Part shown: positions 52,211 through 64,000 of the stretch, piece by piece
Numbering within the stretch: the first letter of the stretch is position 1
Layout: the number at the start of each line of letters is the position of its first letter
Origin: Bugula neritina
Taxonomy: Eukaryota > Bryozoa > Gymnolaemata > Cheilostomatida > Bugulidae
Assembly: GCA_964035545.1 (NCBI GenBank)
Contig: OZ037768.1
Span: forward strand, 11,862,741-11,926,740
Direction: 5' to 3'
Length of the DNA stretch: 64,000 nucleotides
Made by a program: the position numbers and the translations under genes
The notes under the pieces: model-generated
Databases searched by the model: none
What the model was told of the DNA's origin: nothing
The model's input: only the letters and a program-made list of their open reading frames with translations

Positions 52211-53123
52211 TGCATAGCCTATGAGACATTGTGAAGAGTGTATTTGCCATTATCAACAAACCTTGCGGTCAAAGTGCAAGATTTCTGCTATCTTGCCAAA
52301 ACAGCTGAAGACCGGTCATTGAACTATCAATCATGGTCAGTCTCCATGTCTGGTGATTGACCACGGGGCACAACCACAACAATAGCTTGTCTAATTAATA
52401 TTAGCATGTATCATAATATATTGTACAGTTATTCTAAAGCAGCTGTCATTGGTTGTTATAACTATCATTCACTTTGTAATGTATTGTGTTGTATTGTTAT
52501 ATGTCATATGTCATTTTATTTCCATTACAGGATAAAATATATATAAAAGTTTGTCTACTGAAGAATTGTTTGAGCACAGGCGTAATTCAATGGTGATTTG
52601 TTTCAACGGCAGAATTTTCTGTCTTGGTAACATCTATATTATTATGATACATACATATAATGCAAAATGTCAATTTTGTATTGATTAATTAACCAAATTT
52701 TTGTGCAATCAAGTTTTATTACTAGCTTTTTGTAGCTGTTGAGGCTGGATGACTTATAAAGTGGCTATAACAGATATTACAAAACAAAAAAGACTATTAC
52801 TGTAACATATTAGCCTATATAATAAAAATTTAAAGCTATTTGTAGCTTTAGGAGTAATGTGACTAATTTTTTATGCTCAAGTACGTATGAGTTTCATTGG
52901 CTGGGTGCATATAGATAATTAATCTTTCATCTCCATAAAAAATCATATCCAATATAAAAACACATATATATACAAAAATAGTTTTAATGAGCAAATATAT
53001 CATAACTTTTTGTTTTAAAAATGTGCGCTTCTGTAGCCTAATTTATGGTTGAAGACAATAAGGAAGGGGCAGCTTCTGATTAAGTGTGATGCCCAGGCTC
53101 TCTAGAGTCTAGGCTATGGTCAA

Positions 53124-53303
53124 ATGTCAGAATTTTAGTTTCTTTGCCTAAAGTTATTGTTTAGAGTTTAACTTTTTGTGAGTTTGTTTGCGCAGTGATT
53201 ACTGTTTATTTCTTTATAGTTTCCTCTACTATCATGAAACAGTTTGTTTAGTGCACAACTATGAGTGCTACATTTTTTATTGCATGGAGTACAATGAAAC
53301 TGT
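53124..53303 (+). repeat. Dispersed ~180-bp repeat, copy A
   Basis: Shares TGTCAGAATTTTAGTTTCTT, TTTGCGCAGTGATTACTG, CTCTACTATCATGAAACAGT, TAGTGCACAA and GCATGGAGTA in the same order with copy B at 55558-55737. Confidence 0.75.
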
Positions 53304-54829
53304 TTATAATCTCTTGGGTTGTCAACTATTTATATTAGCTACACCAAGTGTCACATCTATCTCCCTCTCTTAGAGGGGTAAACGCAACTTTGGAAAGAAC
53401 ATATATAGTCATCAGTTGAATATACAGCTGTGTATTCTGTAGTAATAAGCTTTCTACTGATGTATTTTATACTAGAAACTCTTCTATACACTTAAAGTAA
53501 AGCATCTATATCGGAACTGAAGCATACTATTATAGTATGCCTCCACAAAGGTCATTGTAGCTTCAGTCAAGATCTTCTTGACACACTATTTTGAAGTCTT
53601 AGCTACATACATTGACAGAGTTTGAATTGAAATTGTATAGCCTATTGAAGAAACTTTCTCACAAAAATTGCTAGTATAAACAGATAAACTTTTCATATGA
53701 TAAAAATATAATTATGTAAAAGCACATTTGTATGGTTCTATATGTTTTCTTTGTTTATTCTAAACTATTTACCTAACTATATTATTTATATGCCACTTTA
53801 ATCAACTAGCTATAGATTCTATTTTGTAAGAAACTTAATAAAATCATCAACTTTTTTTCTTTGTATCAAATTGATGAGTGCAGAATCTGTTCACTAAAAA
53901 TAGTGATGCCATTTATTAAATTTGTGTAGCCTGTACTATTTTTAAAGAAATATAGATTATGCATGAGGAGAACTATTTGTGCAGTGTGAATAAGGGTTAT
54001 TTGAGTATATAACTATGTAATATACAAACTATTGCAACATGCAGTTAAGTAACACATTAGACAAAGTACAAAAACTAATTAATAATTCTGTACTACATGA
54101 TAATATTTTACAAAATAGAGAGGGTAAAAGATTGGTTTAAATTCTACATATGCAAGAATCATTGATGGAATTAGGTTAAATTTGCATATTCTCATGCTTA
54201 CTTTGAGGCTGGATGCATGAGATGTTGATGTCCTTCAAAAAACCTCAATTTATCAGCATCAGCACATTAGCAACATAAGTGGCAATAGGCTAGTATAACT
54301 GTAACTAATGCTATGTGTTATTCACTGAAAATATTATTCACTACTGAATATTTATTATTTATATATATCCATCTTCTAAAATAGTATATAGAGTACACAT
54401 AGGTTGTAAAAATGTGTTGCAATTAAACCTAAGACGGTTAGACTAGAGTGGATTATTCTGATGCGGGCTATTGAACATTAATTTGCATCCACTACTCGAA
54501 TAGTCTGATGGTAAAATTTCTTTTAGGGCTATACAATATGTTGGAGTTGTTTTATCTTTGTAAGAAGCAATAATTTTCTCGAAAGATATCATTGGTTGAA
54601 ATACAGCTTTTCCAGCACGTTTTATTTTTCATTTTTCTATTCTCAAAGTCAATGACAATCTGTCGATAGAAAGTGTGAAACTGAATGGTCTTGAAATTGA
54701 TGATGATATTGATTGTCATAATATAAATATGTCAACCATAATGATTACTAATTTCATTAATAATAATATTGAAAATAATTATAAGTTGGGGTATTTATTA
54801 CACAACATTGTTGGCAGTAAGATAAGCTA

Positions 54830-55530
54830 ATAGTAATAGTAATATAATTATGACTATCACTTTTTGTGCATTTATTTTTAATTTTATTTTTATTAATAAT
54901 TTTAAAATTAATGTATTACTATTAGTATTACTGTATTAGTATTACTATTAGTATTATTTCTTAAATTAATTTATTGTTGATATTATAATTAATTAATTGT
55001 ACAATAATTATATATACTTATGTTATACTTATAGTAATACTTATACTAATTGGCGTAAAATTGGATGACTGTCACTATGATAATGAAGTATTAGATTTAC
55101 TTTTATTATGATACTTATTAATAACTTATTCTTATTGAATTTGGTAGTAAAACTAAAAGTATTTGTAATTACTATTAGTATTAGTAATACTCCAATACTA
55201 ATACTAATAGTAAGGTAAATACGAATAACAATTGTTTCTATTAGTATTATAAATAATTTAATAATTATAATATTATTATTACTATTAGTAATATAAATGG
55301 TTGAAAATATTTATGATGATAGTGAGACTGAGGGAGTGTGACACTGACTGTGAGCTTTTAAATTGCTATTAATATTATAAATATAGCAATAATTATAATA
55401 ATTTTTGTGATGCTTACAGTAAAGGTAATACTAGTAGTACTAATAATTATAGCCTACTTGTAGTTATAATCGATGAGTATTGGCTTCTTGTTATAGTAAT
55501 AATAATCATAATGGGTGTTTAGCGAAAGAT
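54830..55530. repeat. Cryptically simple AGTAT/ACTAT DNA
   Basis: Strings such as TACTATTAGTATTACTG and TATACTTATAGTAATACTTA, plus AATTAATTAATTG stretches, with no stable repeat unit. Confidence 0.6.
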
Positions 55531-55557
55531 GCTGTATCTTAGAACAACATAAACTAA

Positions 55558-55737
55558 TATGTCAGAATTTCAGTTTCTTCTTCTTGTGTATTTAATAATA
55601 ATGTTTAGAATTTAACTGATGTAAATGTTTGTGAATTGTTTGCGCAGTGATTATTGCTTATTACCTCTACTATCATGAAATAGTTTGTTCAGTGCACAAT
55701 GATGTGATGTTAATTGATGTATGGAGTATATCAGAAA
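55558..55737 (+). repeat. Dispersed ~180-bp repeat, copy B
   Basis: Same order of blocks as copy A, with substitutions and a small AT-rich insertion (AATAATAATG). No TIR or poly-A was identified, so the class is unknown. Confidence 0.75.
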
Positions 55738-56480
55738 CCAGTTATATTAGTTATACTTATATATGTCTTGCCTCAGAATAACCAGGAGTGTGACTATTGA
55801 TGTAAATTGAATTTAAAGATAATGTACAGATTACCTATGACTGTAAGAATATGTGTTAATATAAGTTATAATACTCTATAGCTGTGTGAACCATAGACAA
55901 TTTTGACAAAAGCCAAAATTTATGGGAATAAGAGACCAGCCTATTTCATCTTCTATACAAAAAATAGAAATAAAATTTACATCGAAATATGTACTTTAAT
56001 TTAAACTGTTTAATTTTTAATACTTTTTAGCTAAGTGTTGTGCATTAGTGCTTGTGCCAGATTCACTTTTTTCTAGTTCAAATATACGGTGCATCTTGTA
56101 TATTCAGAAAACTAACTTACCGCATGGTTCTGTTCATATTGAGCGAAAGTTATGAAGCTACTATTTGCTTTTGCATTTTTATTTTACACCTTCATATCAA
56201 AGTTTTTATTCATCCATCGCAATACCAAAACAGCTATCCTTGTTTTAAAGTATAGGTGAAAAAACAAGTTTAGACAAGTTTATAAGAGCAGAAACTTGCA
56301 GGGTCATGTAATGCAGTTGGAAAAAGACTTGATATTCACATATTGCGAATTTCTCATTTTAGGCTTTTTGCAAAATATGTTATATTTTTGATGCAATGAG
56401 TCTTATCATTACGAAACTACTGTATTTTATTAAATTTATTATTTGATTTATATTTTGTAGGTGACTTCTTAGTGCTTAAT

Positions 56481-57592
56481 ATGGATTCCTCTACTAACTT
56501 GCCAAGTATGACTAAGGATATTTATTTCCTTTTTTGTTATTTCTTAAATATTTTATCAAAGTCTAGTTTTTTTCCCACTTTTTATGGTTGACTGATGAAT
56601 ATTTTAATGTTAAGCTTTTGAGAACTAAAATCATGACAAATAAATTTAATCTTTGAGTTGCCTGTTATAAAGTTTCTGAGATTGTATAAAAGTTATTACT
56701 GCAACAAGTATGCCATGTCTATATTGTTCCATAAATATTGTTCCCAGAATAATTTTCAATTTGTTGTAACTATGGTAATTATAAACAAATATTTACATAG
56801 GTGGAATACCCTTCAGTCAAATTTCCATCATGCAGAACATGGGTGTGATAGACTACTGTCGAACCTCTGCAGCTGTGGCCTCTGGTTGTACTGCTGGAAT
56901 TTTGGGTTTAACAGGAATATATGGCTTCATATTCTATTTTATTTTTGGGGCTTTAGTTTCTGTAAGTCGTATAACTCATAAATGCTCACATTTCTTTCAA
57001 ATTCTTTATAAAATTAATTATTCTACATTTTGAAATTTATAGATCTGCAATAGTTCTTTTGATAATATATGTTTTAAATGTTATTAAATGCATGCTGGAT
57101 CTTGGTCAATATTCCACACTTTATGACGTGACATAATTACTCATTTGATGGCAGCTATAAATGTTTTATGTAAGAAACTAGCATGCAGTAGCAGGCATTG
57201 AAAGAAAAAGCAAAATCACTAACACTATATTGGCTAATAGTAAATAAAATAGTGTGTAAAAATTACTGCCCACACATTTCTAGATATTTAAATGCACTAT
57301 AATTACCTTAGTGTTTCAGTGTGGAATTTGAACAAATTGACCATCTTGGTTATAATACTTCAGACAAGTTATTAGATGGTCAATTCTTACCCCATGCAGG
57401 CAAGGAAACCCACTAATAGTCATATTTTGTAAGAAGTATGGTTCAATTTAATTATTGTTACAGTTGGCTCTCATGGTTGCTATTGGCAAAGACTGGCAGA
57501 AATACTTTATTTCAAAGAAGCAGTTTGTTACTCATGGCTATATTGGAGGTGTATTTGTATCCTTTTCATGGTTATATTATAAAGTAGACTAA
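56481..57592 (+). CDS. EMC6: ER membrane protein complex subunit 6
   Basis: Small subunit of the ER membrane insertase complex that inserts tail-anchored and multi-pass proteins. Exons 56481-56505, 56801-56961 and 57464-57592 give 104 aa (human 110). The signature is unmistakable: VIDYCRTSAAVASGCTAGIL then GLTGIYGFIFYFIF across the first two membrane helices, followed by KDWQKYFISKK and GYIGGVFVSF at the last helix. The start ATG lies 20 nt after a splice acceptor, so the upstream exon is non-coding. The C-terminus SFSWLYYKVD is shorter than in vertebrates. An alternative would be a donor at 57556 joining a 3' exon near 58006, but direct read-through to the stop is simpler. Confidence 0.95.
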
Positions 57593-58224
57593 TAGATTAT
57601 AGGCTATTCTATATAGATTAGTGGTTACTAAACTAAAGTCACTAGCACAATTTACTGAAGAAAGTGGCATTAGCTGAACAAATTATGAATATCTTTAAAA
57701 AAATAATATTTACTTAGATGAAAATTTGTTTATAAAGATTTTAATATGGATGTTAATAGTGTCACTAAGTAAAAGAACACTATAATGAGTGGTTAAAGTC
57801 TAAAGCAAATGTAGATGGTATGGCATACCCCTTTGAACCCACTAACTTTGCCCACTGACTATAATTGTAAACCATTGGCTATGATTTTTTAAAGTGGCAG
57901 TTAGTTCTCAGCAGCAGCTAAAGTTTGTAGCAGTTGATATTTAGCCTAATTATTCAAAGTATTTGTAATAAGTTTGCTGACAATAACACATAAATTATTT
58001 TACAGTCACTAATAACAATATATTATATGACTCATGCTGTAGCATTCAGGATTATTTTATTCAGAATTGGATTTTTTTCTAATTGCTAGTGAGGAAATAC
58101 TTAGATCTAACTGAAATCTTGGTCATATTATTGATTATGTCACCCTTGATGAAAACTAAAAGTAGAGTTATTATAAGTGAAATGGGTTGCAAGTGCTGGT
58201 GATTATTTGAATTGTTACTTTAAT

Positions 58225-58320
58225 GAATCAAAACCCGGCAGCATAGTTGGTGATGCTAGAAAGGGTATCTGAACTTGTTGCTTTTGTGCCACATTAACCA
58301 ATTCACCATCAAGATGATTT
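58225..58320 (+). mobile_element. SINE fragment
   Basis: AAAACCCGGCAGCATAGTTG, then GTGATGCTAGAAAGGGTATC and TTTGTGCCACATTAACCAAT match the B-box-distal body of the 10733 SINE. The A box region is absent. Confidence 0.6.
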
Positions 58321-59403
58321 AAGGCCAAAGTCTATATAGACATTTTTACAGGGTGTTACTTTAAACAAGTAATATCTTGTGTGAGTGGCGTTTGAAATAT
58401 ATCCTTGACTCTTGTGGTCCAGACATATATATTGTTTTGGACTTTTCTGTATGGGATGGTGCATGTATACTGAATGATGGAGCCAATTTGCACTTGTGTT
58501 CAAGTTGTAAACACCTAGCTCGATTCATGTGTAAGCTGATTTTATGACGGAATATAACAAATTTATATGTAATGTTATGTAGCACTGATGATGTATATAA
58601 ATCATTGAAATTTTGTTTATTTTTATGCTAATTTATTCTGCACGGTAAGCCATGTAGCTATACAGCAATATCATGTTATTAATATGTGTAAATATAAATA
58701 AAAATAACTCAAAGTATTTTAGTGTTGCTTCTTAGGCATAAATATTTTTATCATGTTATAGTAATGGAAACAATTTCCTTTTCCTACAATTCTGACTTTT
58801 ACATACAATAAAAATAATCATGTAGCTATATAGCAGCAGGTGGTGATGTTTGACCCAGCAACTTTGCTTTTGTTTAGTAATGCACTAATAATAGAATGTC
58901 AGCAATATAATCATTTTGTAAATGTTTTATATTTTATCACTAACATGAATGAAATATATTAAAATTTAATTAAACCTTTTATTGCACAGTGATGCAGAAA
59001 TATTTATTTGCACAACTTCGTTTTACAACTCTCATTTTAAGAATACCATTTATAAATGGACATTATCTGCAAGGATTAAAACGGTTACAGAATCAGAAAT
59101 GCACATTTTAACATTCAATCACACAATAAATATCAATTATGGACCAGTTTACCTCAATGGATAAGGAAGAATTATACACAGGCATGTGAAGTTGGCCTCC
59201 TTGGGCAGTAAAGCTAGAGGGCTACTACCCCATTAGTTGCAACTTGTGAGTGAAACTAGAATTTATTGTATCTAATAAAACAAAGTGAAGGCTAAATGAA
59301 TGGTCAGCAACTAAACATACATACTGTGCATTTGCTCAGTTCAAACAAACAGGACTGCTGTATGTAATTAGTCTGTATAAAAGTGTTGTATTGTAATTGT
59401 CAG

Positions 59404-59453
59404 CTGTGTGTGCGTGTGCGTGTGTGCGTGCGTGCTCGCGTGTATTATATGTA

Positions 59454-59536
<83 letters not shown>
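59404..59536. repeat. (TG/CG)n followed by (TA)n microsatellite
   Basis: Alternating TG/CG for about 40 bp (59404-59443), then about 40 TA dinucleotides (59457-59536). Alternating purine-pyrimidine DNA of this kind can adopt Z-form or cruciform structures. Confidence 0.97.
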
Positions 59537-59541
<5 letters not shown>

Positions 59542-60076
59542 CTATAAAATGCATATATTGTTTTTGTCATAGTTTGCAAACATGCAGAGCTTTATTCATT
59601 TCTGTGTAAACTATTTTCATAGTTTTTGCAGCTGTTGTGACTTTAGTGAGCTGTCGTTATAAATTGTGTGTTTTATACCAGTAAAAGTGACTGTATATGT
59701 CAATTACAATTCCAGTGTTTTCACATGCAGGTGGGAAAACTTCACAAATTTCAATGCCGCTATACCAAATGTTTTAAGAACCACATCACAAGATTATTTC
59801 AATTAGTATGTTGCTCAATATAGAAATATAGTTTATTTCAGTAACATACTTTTTGCTATACATGAGCAATTAGAAAATAAAGAGGCTCAGTCCAGAAGAG
59901 AAGGAGACTCTGTATATACATACATATATATTCCAGCTGTATCTCTTACCTCAGTGACATATATACATATAAATTGTGCGTAATAAAAATGTATATACAC
60001 ATACATAAGTGTAATTACAATAATAAACATATATACTGTAATAGATTCAAATAGACATAAGTTAATAGCTGGTGTT

Positions 60077-60988
60077 TCAATATAGAGAATACTGGCCACT
60101 GTTTAGTGTAAAACAAGATTTAACAGCCTTTAGCCACCTATTTAATTTAACTTTGGAGCAACAGATTTTGTTTGGTCTATAGGATATAGCTTTAGTGTCA
60201 CTGTCACTACTATTCCTAATTTTTCTTCTGATGCTATGAAGTACATTGTATAATGCAGAGTTGAAAGTTGCCTTCTTGTTACTAATTGGGGAGACAACTT
60301 CATCATAATCTTCCTCTTCAATATCTCCCAGTGTTATCCAATGGTCTATTACTTTCTCAAATACACATACTCCATCATCTAACCCATCTTTACCAACAGC
60401 ACTCTTCACTTTTTTAATGAAGACGTTCATCTCTATAACTTCATTTGGGTCTCTAAAAGTATGTTTTATAGATTGTCACATTGTCACATAAAAAAAATCA
60501 TCTTTGCAATGTATATAATTCATATTTACATTTCAAATGTAGCTGCATCACAGAGCTAGGCTATAATCACTGATAGATGTCAAGTAAAAACTTTTAACAA
60601 GAATACTTTGAAATTGTATTCCCTGCTGTATGTTTTCAACTGCGGATGCACAATGCATTGTGTCATCCATTACGTATAGCGTTAGGAACCAACTTGTAAC
60701 TGTTTAAATATTCAAATATTGACATGCAATGGAGTAAAACGTTTCAGTCTTTGATTAATTTCTACATACTTTATCTTCTATCATTAATTTTACTATGAAT
60801 GCTAGTTTAATAAACATATAATCATAGATGATAACACATATCATTAAACTATAAATTTTCTAATTCAAGTCTAAAAAAAAATTATACAAATAAACTTACT
60901 CATTTAGAGTGTACATTGGAGAGACAATATCATTCACACCAGTAGTCAGAGATTCGTTTTCAATCAGTGAATATGTTCTAGAAGACAT
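60077..60988 (-). CDS. Unrecognised two-exon protein, 154 aa
   Basis: Exon 1 (60900-60988) encodes MSSRTYSLIENESLTTGVND to ...MYTLNE and ends in a consensus GTAAGT donor. Exon 2 (60077-60452) follows an acceptor ending in TTTTAG and completes a 465-nt frame. The middle is acidic (GDIEEEDYDEVV) with a hydrophobic/aromatic segment VFEKVIDHWITL. The C-terminal third is basic (SIRRKIRNSSDSDTK, CCSKVKLNRWLKAVKSC). There is no signal peptide, membrane span or known motif that I recognise. Coding support comes from length, intact splice sites, phase agreement and amino-acid composition unlike the surrounding AT-rich DNA. It could be a lineage-restricted gene or the tail of a larger gene whose other exons I missed. 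Long TA tracts flank it on both sides. Confidence 0.6.
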
Positions 60989-61158
60989 TTTGTTGAGAGT
61001 AATTTAAGACAATAATCCAATTTACACGATTCAGCAGAATAAGCAGCTTCCTTTCCCAAGAATCAGATACAAAGTGAGCTTTTAGTCATTTTGATTGTTG
61101 AACTAATTGCAAGACGCAACGTATCATTTAAATTTGTTCATTGTTGACATCATGCTAA

Positions 61159-61305
<147 letters not shown>

Positions 61306-62671
61306 ATATATATATATACATATATATATCTTATATTATATGATATATAATATAATATAAACTAGTTTAGTTTTTCCAGTGTTACTAGCTAATAAAACAA
61401 AAAAATGTTCAATAATAGATAGCCTCTCCATTTATGGCTAATAGCATTGAAACACCCTAGTTGCTTCTTCAATCTGTTCAGATAGTCTGAATTAGCAGTA
61501 GGGGTACCATAACAATGATTTTAAGTACCGAAAAAATTTACGTTCATCAGCAAAAAGTTAAAACTTAAGCATTTTATGTAACTTGCTGATAACCTTACTT
61601 TTAAGACTCTTGAGCACTGGAGTCATGCATGAAGTAATTAGCTAACTCTAATTATATATGATCATACGTAGTATTCTAATACATCTGTGCAGTTAACTTA
61701 GGAATCAAGTTGCAATAAAATAATATGCAAATGTAAGTTAAATTAGGTGCAGTGATAGATTTCATGTGCTTTCAACAGATGGGATTTAAATAGAATAATA
61801 GCTCACTAGAAATTTGTAAAAGGAGCCCTGAGACATTGTCATTTGGGTTTGTTGTTGCATTATATATAGATTGCTTACAGTAATAGTGAAGCAACAATTA
61901 CTTTTAATTTCTATAGACATTTAATTTACTGAGAAAAAAAAGCCAATCTGCACATAAACTATTTAAACAAAAAGAACATCTTAAACTGGAAAGGGTAAGG
62001 TTGCTGAAAGAAAAGTTATAGAAGCAAAAAGATTGGAACAAGGAAAGTTAGGGAGATTATACATGTATATTATAATGTGTAGGTATGTATGCAAGTATGT
62101 GTGTATGTATAAATGCGGGTGCAGGAATGGACTAACTACCCCCTAAATACTATCTTGGGAAGATGGAGGACCGAGAGTCATGGAGGGAGATTATCAATTG
62201 TTCTGGGGCTTCAGGATTTGAAGGAAGGTGTGGTATTGTTATGAATAAAGGATGATTAAGTGTTGATCAAACAATATCTATTATATAGTTACTAACATTT
62301 ATTACTGCACATGCTTGCACAGCTACTTTTAAGGAGCATGCATTTTGTACTTGGACTTTCGAAATTTGTTATTCAAGTTATAAGGGTAAGATATGTACAG
62401 TACATATTAAAGTCGGAACACAGGCTCATATTGCCTGAGTTTTAAATTTTAATGGTCTATTCAGCTTGATCAACTTCTTGCAAGTTTTTTTTATCGAGTT
62501 ATAGGTACTTGCGGAGTTGTTCTACATAAACTCTGAAAAACTTAGACTGTGATCTTATGTCTAAATACTTTTGCTTTATGCTCGCCCAGCAGGTCAAACC
62601 GGAAGCTCTCAAACTAGGTCTCAAGGTTAAAACTTGGCTATAAAAAGTTGTTGACTTTAGTACTAGTACTG

Positions 62672-63462
62672 TAATGCCCATAACACACTACAGTCGAAAC
62701 GCGACTGTGGCGGCCATTTTGGAGCTACTTGCGCATGCCTTCAACGTCACGTCCTACTTTTTGCTGGTCACACTACAGTTCACTACGAACGATGAAAGCT
62801 AACTGTCTCTAGTCTCGCAGTAAACTTTTAAACCAATAGGAATGCCATAAACCAGTTTCTGCAGTATCCACAGTAACCAACAATTAATCTTAGCGCAATT
62901 TTTTGAGATTTACTAGCATAATTTAATAAGATTTTCTAGTTATTTTTATTATAATTTACTAGCTTCAATTATTCAAAATTACTAGCTTTATTTAATGATA
63001 TTACTTAGCTTTATTCAAGCTCATTCACTAGCCTAAAGAACTAAATAGTTATAGTATGCTAATAAAATTCAACCAAATTAGAAAAACTAAATATGCAGAT
63101 AAAATTTAGCAAAATTTATCTAATGAATACTTATTTTCATGATTTATTGAAACTTTCATACATAACTTCATCATAATTATTTTAAAAGTAAATTAATATA
63201 ACTTTCGAAGAACCAAATCAAATAATAATGCTCGCTAGTAGCACGTGGAAAAAGTAAAAGCACTTAACCAATCAGGGTTTACCTGGCCAGTCAGTGATTG
63301 GCTGATCGCTCAACTTCAGCGATGACAGTTGAACATGTTGAACTTTCATCGCATCGCGAAAAACTGACAGTTGCGTTCAGTTGTGACGTCACAGAGGTCA
63401 ACGCTTAGCCTCGAAAACGCGTTCAAGATGGCCGTTTTGACTGTAGTGTGGCAGCCCCATTA
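62672..63462. mobile_element. Non-autonomous DNA transposon (MITE-like, ~790 bp)
   Basis: The left end TAATGCCCATAACACACTAC continuing into AGTCGAAACG is matched by the reverse complement of the right end, TAATGGGGCTGCCACACTAC continuing into AGTCAAAACG. A shared GGCCATYTTG follows in each. The interior has CpG-richer flanks and an AT-rich centre with repeated TTACTAGCTT words. No transposase is present. The GGGGCTG...CACACTACAG tip resembles PIF/Harbinger-type ends, which is only a family-level guess. It carries CCAAT boxes (62833, 63270, and inverted at 63297), an E-box CACGTG (63242) and a CRE palindrome TGACGTCA (63384-63391). Confidence 0.8.
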
Positions 63463-63589
63463 GGTTGTTTAATTATATCATTATAATATATTAAATTTGA
63501 TTCAATACACTGAAATTTTTTTATGACCTTTTGTCGATGAATCATGGTGTATAAATAAAACTACCTATTACAGATAACAATAGCTTTGA

Positions 63590-64000
63590 TGTGTACTTGA
63601 TACTGTTGATCATAGTGATACTGATTGATACTGTTACCATACTGTAACTCACTAACTGTTAGTGTTAGACTTAGTGATAGTCACAGTGATACTATAACTA
63701 TAAGTATAAGTATAAATTATTGTTATACTTATGAGTTATAAGTATGACTATGTTTAGCTTTACCTTTACTCAGTGACTATGACCATTGACCAGTGTGAGT
63801 GTTGAACTTAGTTAAAGTTTTAATCATTAAATTTGAAATTAATTTAATGATTAATTTAATCATTAATGTGTCAAACTTAAAGTTAATCATAATGATAATC
63901 ATAATGTGTAAGTGTTAATCACTAAGTCAGTAATGTAAATTTAATTAACGATCACCGTTAGTGTTACTGTTACTGTGTTAGTGTGATTAAAATAGCTTAC
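63590..64000. repeat. Cryptically simple AGTAT/AGTGAT DNA
   Basis: GATACTGTTACCATACTG, TATAACTATAAGTATAAGT and AATTTAATGATTAATTTAAT type words, closely matching the vocabulary of the first 2 kb of the window. Confidence 0.6.

Larger units (their letters stand above)
52211..56460. other. Intergenic region between sulfotransferase and EMC6
   Basis: No gene is supported. It contains two copies of a ~180-bp dispersed repeat (53124-53303 and 55558-55737) and a cryptically simple block (54830-55530). A non-coding first exon of EMC6 probably lies in the 3' part, because the EMC6 start codon is in an exon preceded by a splice acceptor at 56460. Confidence 0.5.
57593..60076. other. Intergenic region downstream of EMC6
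   Basis: AT-rich; holds a SINE fragment (58225-58320) and a TG/TA microsatellite (59404-59536). I see no other feature. Confidence 0.55.

Noticed and set aside
56658-56981. 107-aa plus-strand frame ending in EMC6 exon 2
   Set aside because: Overlaps EMC6 exon 2 in another frame; the EMC6 frame carries the family signature.

Overview
This window is animal nuclear DNA, most likely from an AT-rich invertebrate. The genes are split by many GT-AG introns, the encoded proteins are typical metazoan housekeeping proteins, and the gaps hold tRNA-derived SINEs, decayed LINEs, MITE-like elements and micro- and minisatellites. No bacterial, organellar or viral block is visible. I cannot name the species; a spiralian-type invertebrate is only a guess.

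Seven protein genes can be assembled by hand from exon phase. (1) 2949-18967, +: a 24-exon golgin-like coiled-coil protein of about 1246 aa. (2) 21789-30331, -: exportin-T (XPOT), 21 exons found, about 974 codons, convergent with gene 1. (3) 32418-34834, +: ribosomal protein eL20 (RPL18A), 5 exons, 177 aa, with a pyrimidine-rich 5' tract. (4) 35400-39462, +: a rolling-stone-like multi-pass membrane protein, 4 exons, 259 aa. (5) 48546-51897, -: a cytosolic-sulfotransferase-like protein, 6 coding exons, 302 aa, whose catalytic Lys/His positions appear replaced. (6) 56481-57592, +: EMC6, 3 exons, 104 aa. (7) 60077-60988, -: an unrecognised 2-exon protein of 154 aa. The genes are not an operon. 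The shared theme of genes 2 and 3 is translation (tRNA export and the large ribosomal subunit); EMC6 and the golgin belong to the secretory pathway.

The most notable signals outside the coding sequence are these. Two paralogous H/ACA snoRNAs lie in RPL18A introns 3 and 4, with identical 3'-hairpin pocket sequences but compensated stems. Two large minisatellites lie in introns of the golgin gene; the 18-bp one abuts a weak splice donor and is open in frame, with only synonymous variation. A 3.2-kb inverted-repeat element lies at 44184-47373. A 0.8-kb MITE carrying CRE, E-box and CCAAT motifs lies at 62672-63462. A 5'-truncated LINE with a probable target duplication lies at about 30970-31655. 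A dispersed SINE family has four visible copies. Islands of cryptically simple DNA built from AGTAT/ACTAT words recur at both window ends and at several interior sites.

The long gene-poor stretches (1-2900, 39.5-48.5 kb, 52.2-56.4 kb, 57.6-60.0 kb and 61-64 kb) hold these repeats and otherwise nothing I can identify.
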